Origin: Dactylosporangium vinaceum | GTDB lineage: Bacteria > Actinomycetota > Actinomycetes > Mycobacteriales > Micromonosporaceae | Length of the DNA stretch: 64,000 nucleotides | Assembly (NCBI RefSeq): GCF_019904175.1 | Contig: NZ_CP061913.1 | Span: 4,836,001 to 4,900,000 of the forward strand | Reading direction: 5' to 3' | Shown here: one piece after another, positions 24,297 to 31,863 of the stretch | Layout: every line of letters starts with the position of its first letter | Position numbering within the stretch: position 1 is the first letter of the stretch | Program-made: the position numbers and the translations under genes | The notes under the pieces: model-generated | Seen by the model: the letters and a program-made list of their open reading frames with translations, nothing else | Databases searched by the model: none | What the model was told of the DNA's origin: nothing

Positions 24297-25150
24297 GACG
24301 GCTCCTCACCTCCCTGCGCACGCCGTTCGGGCTCGCCGTGCTCGGCTGTCTCGCGCTCGCCGGGTGGGCGGTGCTGACGGGCGGGGCGTTCGACGGGCCG
24401 ATCGCGCGGCAGGTGCGCGCGCACTCGGTGTACGCCGACGCCGGGACCGGGCTCGACGCCGCCGCGGCCGAGCGGGTCATCGGCAACCGCCGGCTCGTCG
24501 TCGTCCTGCTGCGCGAGGGCGCCGACCTGCGCGCCGCGTGCGGCGCCGTCCGCGGGGCCGCGGACGGGACGCTGGTGCTCGTCATGAGCCGGGAGACCGA
24601 GGGCTTCGACACGTACGGCTGCTCCCGGCTCGCGGGCCACGACGACGAGCACTTCGGCGACGCGTTCGTGGCCGAGACGACGATCGGCGACGGCATCGAC
24701 CCCTTCGCCGACAGGCCCCTCGACGCGGTCAAGGTGATCGCCGTCAACTACGACCGGCTCGCCAAGGCCGGCATCGTGCCCGCGGGCGCGCGCACGATCA
24801 GCCCCTCGCTGCCGCGCTACCTCATCGCCGCCGCCGCGATCCTGGCCGTGCTCATCGGCTCGGCCGGGCTGTACCTCGGGGCCCGCCGGGCCGGGCGCCT
24901 GGCCGCCGGCCGCAGGGAGCGCCGGGACGCCGCCACCGACGCCCGCACCGTCCTCAGCGCCGCGATGGCCGCCGTCGCCCAGCGCATCATCGACGCCGAC
25001 GGCCGGGCCAAGCACCACCGCCGGGTCGCCGCCGACTACGTGAAGCTGATGGAGGAGATCGCCGCCGCCGACCGCCGGGGCGAGGACGACTACTCCCGCT
25101 TCACCGAACGCGCCGAACGCCTCGCCGGCCGGCTGCGCACACCCGCCTGA
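24293..25150 (+). CDS. second bitopic membrane protein of the operon, unknown function
   Basis: 285 residues from a GTG that overlaps the previous stop (GTGA). It has the same topology as its upstream neighbour in reduced form: N-terminal helix near 13-30 (FGLAVLGCLALAGWAVL), an external domain of about 145 residues (RVIGNRRLVVVLLREGADLRAACGAVRGAADGTLVLVMSRE), a second helix near 177-198 (YLIAAAAILAVLIGSAGLYLG) and a helical cytoplasmic tail of about 85 residues ending in EDDYSRFTERAERLAGRL. Two Cys in the external part could form a disulfide. The shared layout suggests the second and third proteins are distant paralogues that work together with the small first protein. Function unknown. Confidence 0.75.
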   Translation: MRRLLTSLRTPFGLAVLGCLALAGWAVLTGGAFDGPIARQVRAHSVYADAGTGLDAAAAERVIGNRRLVVVLLREGADLRAACGAVRGAADGTLVLVMSRETEGFDTYGCSRLAGHDDEHFGDAFVAETTIGDGIDPFADRPLDAVKVIAVNYDRLAKAGIVPAGARTISPSLPRYLIAAAAILAVLIGSAGLYLGARRAGRLAAGRRERRDAATDARTVLSAAMAAVAQRIIDADGRAKHHRRVAADYVKLMEEIAAADRRGEDDYSRFTERAERLAGRLRTPA

Positions 25151-25225
25151 AACGGGGCCGAAAACCGCTGTCCCCGGTGAGGACCATCTCACGGCGAGTT
25201 GTTCCGGATGAAACCTCGCCGAAAC
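25149..25225. promoter_or_regulatory. two GlnR-like boxes (GAAAC-N6-GAAA) upstream of the Nit1C cluster
   Basis: GAAAC-GGGGCC-GAAAA occurs at 25149-25164 (overlapping the previous stop codon) and GAAAC-CTCGCC-GAAAC at 25210-25225. The actinomycete GlnR consensus is gTnAC-N6-GaAAC; the second half-sites match and the first deviate at one conserved T. They lie 70-146 bp upstream of the MSMEG_0570-type gene. Given the nitrogen-starvation link of the gene family, GlnR control is plausible. Confidence 0.45.
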
Positions 25226-25294
25226 CCGCGATTCCTTGACTGATCGCCATCACCAGGCGCCCGACCTGGGCGGATATCCGGTGGAGGGATCGCC

Positions 25295-25573
25295 ATGCCG
25301 GAACGTCACGTCCTGGTGCGCTGGCCCGACGGTGCCGCGCAACGCGTCTATTCGCCATCGACGATCGTCGAGGAGTTCTTCACCGCGGGCCAGCGGATGC
25401 CGGTCGACGAGTTCGTCGACCGGGCCCGCCAGGCGCTCGGCATCGCCAGCGACCGGGTCAAGGCGGCCTACGGGTATCCGTGCGGCCGGGCCGCCCGCTC
25501 GATCGCGTTCGTCGAGGCGCGCGCCGCCTGCCAGCCCGCCGGGGACGTCGTCGTGGAAGGGATCGAGGCATGA
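25295..25573 (+). CDS. MSMEG_0570-family nitrogen-starvation response protein (Nit1C cluster)
   Basis: 92 residues. It matches from memory the small protein that opens or accompanies Nit1C clusters in Mycobacterium (MSMEG_0570) and cyanobacteria: MPERHVLVRWPDGAAQRVYSPSTIVEEFF ... DRARQALGIASDRVKAAYGYPCGRA. It is a soluble protein with a likely alpha/beta fold and no known reaction; homologues are reported as induced by nitrogen limitation. A GGAGGG ribosome site precedes the ATG. Its stop overlaps the ATG of a repeat unit (ATGA), and the repeats separate it from the next cluster gene by 208 bp. Confidence 0.85.
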   Translation: MPERHVLVRWPDGAAQRVYSPSTIVEEFFTAGQRMPVDEFVDRARQALGIASDRVKAAYGYPCGRAARSIAFVEARAACQPAGDVVVEGIEA

Positions 25574-25781
25574 CCGGTCCGGAGCGAAGCGGAGGGGCCG
25601 GTCATCAGGGGTGCAGCTCGACGGTCGGGCGCGCGGAGCGAAGCGGAGGGCGCATGACCGGTCCGGAGCTTGCGGAGGGGCCGGTCATCAGGGGTGCAGC
25701 TCGACGGTCGGGCGCGCGGAGCGAAGCGGAGGGCGCATGAGCGGTCCGGAGCGAAGCGGAGGGGCCGGTCATCAGGGGCGC
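25570..25781 (+). repeat. start-codon-carrying tandem repeat, junction 1 of Nit1C cluster
   Basis: Units begin at ATGs at 25570, 25654 and 25737, giving lengths of 84, 83 and a partial 45 bp before the true start at 25782. Each begins ATGACCGGTCCGGAGC (third unit ATGAGC...), contains an inverted repeat (ATGACCGG ... CCGGTCAT) and full units end with GGAGG(G)-CGC/GC upstream of the next ATG, so each brings its own ribosome-binding site and start codon. The same family occurs at 29479-29656. Small in-frame peptides starting MTGPERSGGAGH could be translated but are not called as genes. Confidence 0.92.
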
Positions 25782-27080
25782 ATGACCGAGCACGTTGCGG
25801 TGGCGGTGGTCGGCGGCGGGCAGGCCGGGCTGGCCATGAGCTGGCACCTGCGCGCGCTCGGCGTCGACCACGTCGTGTTCGAACGCTCCCGGGTCGGCCA
25901 CGAGTGGCGCGAGCGCCGCTGGGACTCCTTCTGCCTGGTCACTCCCAACTGGCAGTGCCGGCTGCCGGGGTACGCGTACACCGGCGACGACCCCGACGGG
26001 TTCATGGCCGGCCCGCAGGTCGTCACGTTCCTGGAGCGGTACGCGGCGAGCTTCGGCCCGCCGCTGCGCGAAGGCGTGGCGGTGCACCGGCTGCGGCGCA
26101 CCCCGGCCGGGCTGTTCGAGCTGCTCACGAGCACCGGGCGGTACACCGCCGACCAGGTCGTCGTCGCGACCGGGCCCTACCACCGCCCGGCCGTGCCGCG
26201 GGTCGCCGAGCGGCTGCCCGCGCACATCGCCCAGGTCCACTCCTCGCAGTACCGCAACCCCGCCCAGCTGCCCGACGGGCCCGTCCTGGTCGTCGGGACC
26301 GGGCAGTCCGGCTGCCAGATCGCCGAGGACCTGCACCTCGCCGGGCGCCCGGTGCACCTGGCCGTCGGCAGCGCGCCGCGGGCCGCCCGCCGCTACCGGG
26401 GCCGGGACACCCTGGCCTGGCTCGACGCGATGGGCCACTACGACCGGGGCGTCGACGAGTTCGGCGACGCCGACGAGGTGCGCCTGCGCGCGAACCACTA
26501 CATGACCGGCCGCGACGGCGGGCGCGACATCGACCTGCGGCGCTTCGCGCTGGAGGGCATGCGCCTCTACGGCCGGCTGGCCACGGTCGAGCCGGGCCGG
26601 GCGACGTTCGCCGACGACCTCGCGGCCAACCTCGACCGCGCGGACGCGGTCGCCGAGGGCATCAAGGACGCCATCGACGGCTACATCGCCCGCAACGCGA
26701 TCGACGCGCCCGGCGAGCCCCGCTACACGCCGGTCTGGCGTCCACAGGAGACGGTCGCCGAGCTGAGCCTGGACGGGGTCGCGGCCGTCGTGTGGAGCAC
26801 CGGCTTCCACCGCGACCACCGGTGGGTCGAGGTCCCCGTCTTCGACGGGCGGGGCTACCCGACGCACGAGCGCGGCGTCACCGGCTGCCCCGGCCTGTAC
26901 TTCCTGGGCCTGCCCTGGCAGCACACGTGGGGCTCGGGCCGCTTCGCCGGTGTCGCGCGGGACGCGGCGTTCCTGGCCGCACGCATCACGGCCACCCGCC
27001 GCCGCCAGATCACCGAGGGCGTCAGCTGGCTCGCCGGCACCCCGACCGAGACGTACCCCGACCTGGAGTGGGCCGCATGA
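25782..27080 (+). CDS. MSMEG_0569-family flavin-dependent oxidoreductase (Nit1C cluster)
   Basis: 432 residues. The N-terminal FAD-binding Rossmann motif is VAVVGGGQAGLAMSWHL (near residues 6-22) and is followed by the family hallmark WRERRWDSFCLVTPNWQCRLPGY. A second dinucleotide (NADPH-type) motif is VLVVGTGQSGCQIAEDLHLAG near 167. The C-terminus contains LYFLGLPWQHTWGSGRFAGVARDAAFLA. It resembles flavin monooxygenases and is the conserved oxidoreductase of Nit1C clusters (nitH-like). The ATG at 25782 follows repeat-derived sequence; frames open far upstream only through the repeats. It overlaps the next gene by four bases (ATGA). Confidence 0.9.
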   Translation: MTEHVAVAVVGGGQAGLAMSWHLRALGVDHVVFERSRVGHEWRERRWDSFCLVTPNWQCRLPGYAYTGDDPDGFMAGPQVVTFLERYAASFGPPLREGVAVHRLRRTPAGLFELLTSTGRYTADQVVVATGPYHRPAVPRVAERLPAHIAQVHSSQYRNPAQLPDGPVLVVGTGQSGCQIAEDLHLAGRPVHLAVGSAPRAARRYRGRDTLAWLDAMGHYDRGVDEFGDADEVRLRANHYMTGRDGGRDIDLRRFALEGMRLYGRLATVEPGRATFADDLAANLDRADAVAEGIKDAIDGYIARNAIDAPGEPRYTPVWRPQETVAELSLDGVAAVVWSTGFHRDHRWVEVPVFDGRGYPTHERGVTGCPGLYFLGLPWQHTWGSGRFAGVARDAAFLAARITATRRRQITEGVSWLAGTPTETYPDLEWAA

Positions 27081-27877
27081 ACGACGCCCACCGGCACCTG
27101 GGAACGCTCCCGGCCTACCCCTTCTACGGCGGACCCCCGGTCAACCCCGACGTCACCGCGCGGGCGACGATCGACGAGCTCCTCGCCGACCTCGACCGCG
27201 AGGGCACCGAGCGCGCGCTGATCCTGCCCAACTACGGCGTCCCCGACCCCGACGTCGCGTTCCGGTTCAACGACCTCGTGGTCGAGGCGGCCCAGCGGGA
27301 CGAGCGGGTCCGATGTGGACTGTGGGTCTCCTCCCGAGACGCCGACGCCGCCCGTACCGCCAAGGCCCTGACCCTCGCCGCCGAGCCGGGCGTGCGCGCG
27401 CTGAAGCTCAGCTTCCTGCTGGGCGGCGGGCCCGGCGACCCCGGGCTGGAGCCCATCTTCGCCGCCGCCCGCGCCCACGACCTCGTCGTGCACGTGCACA
27501 CCTCGCCCGGCGCGGCGTCCGACATCGACCGCGTCGGCGACCTCGTCGAGCGCTACGGCACCGACGTGAAGATCCACCTGGTGCACTTCGGCGGCGGCAT
27601 GAGCGGCCACATCAAGCTCGCCGGCGGCCGCTTCTTCGACTGGATCGCGGCCGGCAAGCAGGTCTACACCGACCTGTCCTGGGCCATCGGGTTCACCCCG
27701 CGCTGGCTCGCGGCCGAGATCGACCGGCGCGGCATCGGCCACGACCGGGTCCTGTTCGCCAGCGACGAGCCGTGGGGCGACCACGCGGGGGAGCACGCGA
27801 AGCTCCGCGCGGCCGCCGCCGGCAAGGAGCTGTCCGGCCTCGTCTTCACCACCAACTTCGAAGCCCTCTACGCCTGA
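27077..27877 (+). CDS. amidohydrolase-family TIM-barrel protein of the Nit1C cluster
   Basis: 266 residues. It is an amidohydrolase_2-like alpha/beta barrel: ERALILPNYGVPDPDVAFRFNDLV, RVRCGLWVSSRDAD, ALKLSFLLGGGP, DLVVHVHTS (His pair in strand 5), IHLVHFGGGMSGH and RVLFASDEPWGDHAGEH (near 227-243), with the SDxPW-type Asp typical of the family. The N-terminal HxH metal motif of many amidohydrolases is not obvious, so metal content and activity are uncertain. Its ATG overlaps the oxidoreductase stop and the next gene begins 27 bp after its end, so it is clearly embedded in the operon. The substrate is unknown, presumably an intermediate of the same pathway. Confidence 0.85.
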   Translation: MNDAHRHLGTLPAYPFYGGPPVNPDVTARATIDELLADLDREGTERALILPNYGVPDPDVAFRFNDLVVEAAQRDERVRCGLWVSSRDADAARTAKALTLAAEPGVRALKLSFLLGGGPGDPGLEPIFAAARAHDLVVHVHTSPGAASDIDRVGDLVERYGTDVKIHLVHFGGGMSGHIKLAGGRFFDWIAAGKQVYTDLSWAIGFTPRWLAAEIDRRGIGHDRVLFASDEPWGDHAGEHAKLRAAAAGKELSGLVFTTNFEALYA

Positions 27878-27903
27878 GCGTCGACCGAACAAGGGAGCAG
27901 CGC

Positions 27904-28416
27904 ATGTCCGACCTGACCGAGCTCGAGGAGAAGAGCCTCAACGAGATCCCGCACCCGGCGCTCGCCGAGGGGTCGAGCATCTACGGCGGCACCAAGGTCT
28001 TCCCCGACTACCAGGCCGAGGAGGGCCAGAGCTACTTCACGCTCGTGCACGGCATCGCGCACGAGTCGTCGGTGAGCTTCGTTGCCGTCCTGCAGGCCAC
28101 CCGCGCGCTGCGCAAGGGCTTCGAGTCGGCCATCTACTTCTACGGCCCCGGCTCGCTGAACTGCCTCGCCACCCGCGGCTTCCCGACGACCGGCAACTCG
28201 GCGTTCCCGGGCGAGCACAACATCAACAACTCGCTCAAGACGTTCATCGCCGAGGGCGGGAAGGTGTACTGCTGCCGCTTCGGCCTGTCCCTGCACGGCG
28301 CCCGCGAGGAGGACCTCATCGAGGGCGTCATCCCGACCCACCCCCTCGACGTCCAGGATGCGCTGATCCACTACGCGCGCAAGGGCGCGATCATCAACTC
28401 GACCTACATGTTCTGA
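27904..28416 (+). CDS. MSMEG_0572/Sll0783-family protein (Nit1C cluster)
   Basis: 170 residues. It closely fits the small conserved protein of Nit1C clusters (nitB-like, Sll0783 in Synechocystis): IPHPALAEGSSIYGGTKVFPDYQAEEGQSYFTLVHGIAHESSVSFVAVLQATRALRKGFESAIYFYGPGSLNC and the conserved GFPTTGNSAFPGEHNINNSLKTFI, ending GAIINSTYMF. It is soluble with an alpha/beta (DsrE-like) appearance; Sll0783 mutants in cyanobacteria are known for a nitrogen-starvation-related phenotype, but no reaction is established. An AGGGAG ribosome site precedes the ATG. Third of the cluster's core genes, tightly spaced with both neighbours. Confidence 0.9.
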   Translation: MSDLTELEEKSLNEIPHPALAEGSSIYGGTKVFPDYQAEEGQSYFTLVHGIAHESSVSFVAVLQATRALRKGFESAIYFYGPGSLNCLATRGFPTTGNSAFPGEHNINNSLKTFIAEGGKVYCCRFGLSLHGAREEDLIEGVIPTHPLDVQDALIHYARKGAIINSTYMF

Positions 28417-28429
28417 GCCCGGCCCGGCC

Positions 28430-29482
28430 ATGAGCATCGACGTCCGCTCCGACCTGGCCGTGCGCGGCGTGCGGGTGGCCACACCCGTGCGCCGCCCGGC
28501 CGGGGCCGGCCCCAGCGACGACGGGCACCTGGTCATCGACGGGCGCAACGCCGCCCTGCCGATCGACCCGGCCAGCCCGTACGAGATCCGCGACAACCGC
28601 GTCTGGCTCGGCGACACCGACACCGGCCTCTCGCTCGGCATCGTGCACCGCCCCCGGTTCTACGACCTGACGACGGCCGACGGCGTGCCCTACGAGCAGA
28701 TCGCCCGGCTCCACGGCCGCGACGTCCTGGCGACCACTGTCGTGCAGACCTGCATCCGCTACGCCGAGGCCGAACGGTGCCGCTTCTGCACCATCGAGGA
28801 GTCGCTGCGCGCGGGCGCGACGACGGCGGTGAAGACCCCGGCCCAGCTGGCCGAGGTCGCCGCGGCCGCGGTCCGCCTCGACGGCGTCCGGCAGATGGTC
28901 ATGACGACCGGCACCACGGCCGCCCCCGACCGCGGCGCCCGCAACCTGGTCAGGGCCGTGCGCGCGGTCCTGGCGGCCGTGCCCGGCCTGCCGATCCAGG
29001 TCCAGATCGAGCCGCCCCGCGACCTGGCCGTCCTCGACGACCTGCGGGCGGCCGGCGCGGTGTCGATCGGCATCCACGCCGAGTCCCTCGACGACGAGGT
29101 CCGGCGGCGCTGGATGCCGGGCAAGGGCGCCGTGCCGATGGCCGAGTACGAGGCGGCCTGGGACCGCGCGGTCGCGGTGTTCGGCCGCAACCAGGTGTCG
29201 ACGTACCTGCTGATCGGCCTGGGCGAGGACCCCGACGAGCTGGTGTCCGGCTGTGCCCGCCTGATCGAGCGCGGCGTGTACCCGTTCGTCGTCCCGTTCC
29301 GCCCGATGCCCGGCACACTGGCGCGCCGCGACGGCGTGCCGGCCCCGGCGCCGTCGCTCGTGCGCGATGTGACGACCCGGGTGGCGCAGCTGCTGCGCGC
29401 GGCAGACATGCTCGGCGCGGACCAGCGGGCCGGCTGCGCGGCGTGCGGCGCGTGCGGCGTGCTCCAGGCGGCCGGCGCATGA
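28430..29482 (+). CDS. MSMEG_0568-family radical SAM protein (Nit1C cluster)
   Basis: 350 residues. The [4Fe-4S] cluster cysteines are in TCIRYAEAERCRFCTIEE (C-x7-C-x2-C), an atypical spacing compared with the canonical CxxxCxxC and characteristic of this Nit1C family (nitD-like). A radical SAM barrel follows with MVMTTGTTAAPDRG and VQIEPPRDLAVLDDLRAAGAVSIGIHAES. The C-terminal GCAACGACGVLQAAGA adds a cysteine cluster that could bind a second iron-sulfur centre. It would cleave S-adenosylmethionine to start radical chemistry on an unknown substrate. The stop codon TGA overlaps the ATG of a repeat unit; 174 bp of repeat separate it from the next gene. Confidence 0.9.
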   Translation: MSIDVRSDLAVRGVRVATPVRRPAGAGPSDDGHLVIDGRNAALPIDPASPYEIRDNRVWLGDTDTGLSLGIVHRPRFYDLTTADGVPYEQIARLHGRDVLATTVVQTCIRYAEAERCRFCTIEESLRAGATTAVKTPAQLAEVAAAAVRLDGVRQMVMTTGTTAAPDRGARNLVRAVRAVLAAVPGLPIQVQIEPPRDLAVLDDLRAAGAVSIGIHAESLDDEVRRRWMPGKGAVPMAEYEAAWDRAVAVFGRNQVSTYLLIGLGEDPDELVSGCARLIERGVYPFVVPFRPMPGTLARRDGVPAPAPSLVRDVTTRVAQLLRAADMLGADQRAGCAACGACGVLQAAGA

Positions 29483-29656
29483 CCGGTCCGGAGCGCAGCG
29501 GAGGGGCCGGTCATCGGGGGTTGCAGTTCGACGGTCGGGCCGACGACGAGCGAAGCGAGGAGGAGGCATGACCGGTCCGGAGCGCAGCGGAGGGGCCGGT
29601 CATTGGGGGTTGCAGTTCGACGGTCGGGCCGACGACGAGCGAAGCGAGGAGGAGGC
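29479..29656 (+). repeat. start-codon-carrying tandem repeat, junction 2 of Nit1C cluster
   Basis: Two 89-bp units start at ATGs at 29479 and 29568; the third ATG, 29657, is the true start of the next gene. The units differ at one base. Each begins ATGACCGGTCCGGAGCGCAG, contains the same ATGACCGG...CCGGTCAT inverted repeat as at 25570-25781 plus a GACGAGCGAAGCGAGGAGGA tail that supplies a strong ribosome-binding site. Because 89 is not a multiple of three, each copy shifts frame. Confidence 0.95.
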
Positions 29657-31030
29657 ATGACCGATCTCGTGCCGGCGCTGCTCGGTGCGCCGGCGGCGTT
29701 CCTCATCCGCGAGGCCGGCGATGGGCGGGAGTATGCGCGTTTGCGGGCCCGGGTGTTCGTCGACGAGCAGCGGCTGTTCGTGCGCTCGGATCGGGACGAG
29801 CGGGATGCCGATCCGCGCACGATCGTGCTCGAAGCGCGCAGTCCGGACGGTGTGCTGCTCGGTGGGGTGCGGCTGGGGCCGGCCACGGACGGGCCGGACA
29901 TCGGCTGGTGGGTCGGCGGGCGGCTCGCGGTCGACGCGAGTGTGCGCGGCGCGCAGCGGATCGGGCCGGCGCTCATCCGGGCCGCCTGTGCGCACGCCGA
30001 GCGCCACGGTGCGCTGCGCTTCGACGCCACCGTGCAGGACCGGTGGCGGCGGATGTTCGAACGGCTCGGGTGGCAGTTCATCCGGGCGGTCACCGTCGCC
30101 GGGCGTGCGCATTCGCTCATGCGGTGGCCGATCGGGCGGATCGCCGCGCTCACCGCGGCGACCAAGGCGCCGCTCGGCGCGCTCCTGCACGGCCTGCGGC
30201 CCGGCGGGGCCGGGTTCGTCGGCGACGACGGGGCGCCGGTGCCCGGGTCGGACCTGATCGCCGCCTGCGACGCGATCCTGCCGTCGATGGTCGAGCGCGA
30301 CCCGGAGTGGGCCGGCTGGTGCGCGGTGCTCGTGAACGTCAACGACCTGAGCGCGATGGGAGCGGTCCCGGTCGGGCTGCTCAACACGGTGGCCGGGAAG
30401 GACGCGGCGGCGGTCGGGCGGACACTGGCCGGGCTGCGGCGGGCCGCGGACGCCTACGGGGTGCCGATCCTCGGCGGGCACACGCAGCTCGGCGTGCCGG
30501 CCGCGCTCACCGCGACGGCGCTCGGGCGGGCGGCCAGCCCCGTGCGCGGTGGCGGCGGGCGGCCCGGGCAGACCGTGCGGCTCACCGCGGACCTCGGCGG
30601 GGACTGGCGGCCGGGCTACCACGGGCGGCAGTGGGACTCGACGAGCCGGCGCTCCGGCGCGCAGCTGCGGGCCATGCTCGGATACGTGGCGGCGGCCCGG
30701 CCCGCGGCGGCCAAGGACGTGTCGATGGCCGGGATCGGCGGGACGCTCGGCATGCTGGCCGAGGCGAGCGGCTGCGGCGCCGTGCTCGACGTGGCCGCCG
30801 TGCCGCGCCCGGCCGGGGCGAGCATGGGCGACTGGCTCACCTGCTTCCCCGGCTTCGCGATGCTGACCACCGGGGCCGGCGGGTCCGCGGCGGATGCGCC
30901 CGCGGGGCCGGCCGTGACCGCGGACTGCGGTGCGCTCACCCCCGGCCGCGGGGTGCGGCTGCGGTGGCCCGACGGCGAGCTCACCGAGGCCGTCCACAGT
31001 GCAGTGACCGGGATGGGGAGGGCGACATGA
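29657..31030 (+). CDS. fused GNAT (MSMEG_0567) plus AIR-synthase-like (Sll0787) protein
   Basis: 457 residues. Residues about 1-165 are a GNAT-like N-acyltransferase domain (REAGDGREYARLRARVFVDEQRLF ... GGRLAVDASVRGAQRIGPALIRAACAHAERHGALRFDATVQDRWRRMFERLGW). From about 190 the sequence is PurM/AIR-synthase-like: ACDAILPSMVERDPEWAGWCAVLVNVNDLSAMGAVPVGLLNTVAG, then ILGGHTQLGVPAALTATALG and KDVSMAGIGGTLGMLAEASGCGAVLDV. The VNVNDLSAMGA motif is the ATP/Mg-binding signature of the PurM fold. In many organisms the two functions are separate genes of Nit1C (nitE and nitF); here they are one polypeptide. The ATG follows a repeat-derived AGGAGGAGG ribosome site and the stop overlaps the nitrilase ATG. 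Confidence 0.88.
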   Translation: MTDLVPALLGAPAAFLIREAGDGREYARLRARVFVDEQRLFVRSDRDERDADPRTIVLEARSPDGVLLGGVRLGPATDGPDIGWWVGGRLAVDASVRGAQRIGPALIRAACAHAERHGALRFDATVQDRWRRMFERLGWQFIRAVTVAGRAHSLMRWPIGRIAALTAATKAPLGALLHGLRPGGAGFVGDDGAPVPGSDLIAACDAILPSMVERDPEWAGWCAVLVNVNDLSAMGAVPVGLLNTVAGKDAAAVGRTLAGLRRAADAYGVPILGGHTQLGVPAALTATALGRAASPVRGGGGRPGQTVRLTADLGGDWRPGYHGRQWDSTSRRSGAQLRAMLGYVAAARPAAAKDVSMAGIGGTLGMLAEASGCGAVLDVAAVPRPAGASMGDWLTCFPGFAMLTTGAGGSAADAPAGPAVTADCGALTPGRGVRLRWPDGELTEAVHSAVTGMGRAT

Positions 31031-31863
31031 TCCGGATGGCGGCCGTCGCGGCGGCGTTCGACCGCGACCTCGAGGCCGACTTCGCCCGGATCGAGGCGCT
31101 CGTCGCGACCGCGCGGGCCCGGGCGGTACACCTGCTGGCTCTGCCCGAAGCGTGTCTCGGCGGGTATCTCGCGCACCTCGACGGTGGCGCCGACCAGCCG
31201 CCGGCGCTGCGCCTCGACGGGCCGGAGATCGCGCGGCTCGTCGCGATCGCCGGCGACATGGTGGTGTGTGCCGGGTATTGCGAGGACGGCGGCGATGGGA
31301 GCCGGTACAACAGCGTCGTCTGCGTCGGCGGAGGGCGCGTGCTCGGCAACCACCGCAAGGTCCACCAGCCGCTGCGGGAGAACGCCAGCTACGACTCCGG
31401 CGACTCGTTCACCGCGTTCGACACGCCGGTGGGCCGGCTCGGGCTGCTGATCTGCTACGACAAGGCGTTCCCGGAGTCGGCCCGGGACCTGGCCCTCGAC
31501 GGCGCGGAGATCATCGTGTGCGTCTCGGCGTGGCCGGGCAGCCGCACGGGCGCGCCGGAGGACCTGGCCGAGGACCGGTGGACCCGCCGCTTCGACCTGT
31601 TCGACCGGGCCCGGGCGCTGGAGAACCAGGTCGTGTGGCTCTCGGCGAACCAGGCCGGCCGGTTCGGGTCGCTGCGGTTCGTGTGCAGCGCGAAGGTCGT
31701 CGATCCCGGCGGTGACGTCCTGGCCACCACCGGCGTCGAACCCGGCCTCGCGGTCGCCGACGTCGACGTGCCGGGAGCGCTCACGGCCGCCCGCCGCTCC
31801 ATGGGCCACCTGCGGGACCGGCGCCCGGACGCGTACCGGGCGGTCGCGGCGGCGGCGCCGTGA
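31027..31863 (+). CDS. Nit1-type nitrilase (carbon-nitrogen hydrolase)
   Basis: 278 residues. It is a carbon-nitrogen hydrolase with an intact catalytic triad: Glu41 in LPEACLGG, Lys111 in HRKVHQP and Cys143 in LICYDKAFPES. The HRKVHQP and ICYDKAFPE wording and the cluster context identify it as the Nit1-group nitrilase (nitC-like; Nit6803 in Synechocystis). It would hydrolyse a nitrile, or in this cluster possibly cyanide-derived nitriles, to acid and ammonia in the cytoplasm. The ATG overlaps the stop of the fused GNAT/AIR gene (ATGA). The next gene encodes a close paralogue lacking the triad. Confidence 0.93.
   Translation: MIRMAAVAAAFDRDLEADFARIEALVATARARAVHLLALPEACLGGYLAHLDGGADQPPALRLDGPEIARLVAIAGDMVVCAGYCEDGGDGSRYNSVVCVGGGRVLGNHRKVHQPLRENASYDSGDSFTAFDTPVGRLGLLICYDKAFPESARDLALDGAEIIVCVSAWPGSRTGAPEDLAEDRWTRRFDLFDRARALENQVVWLSANQAGRFGSLRFVCSAKVVDPGGDVLATTGVEPGLAVADVDVPGALTAARRSMGHLRDRRPDAYRAVAAAAP

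Noticed and set aside
25570..25740. Small ORFs MTGPERSGGAGH... at the Nit1C junctions
   Set aside because: They are by-products of the start-carrying repeat and differ in frame between copies; kept as a finding about translation starts rather than genes.
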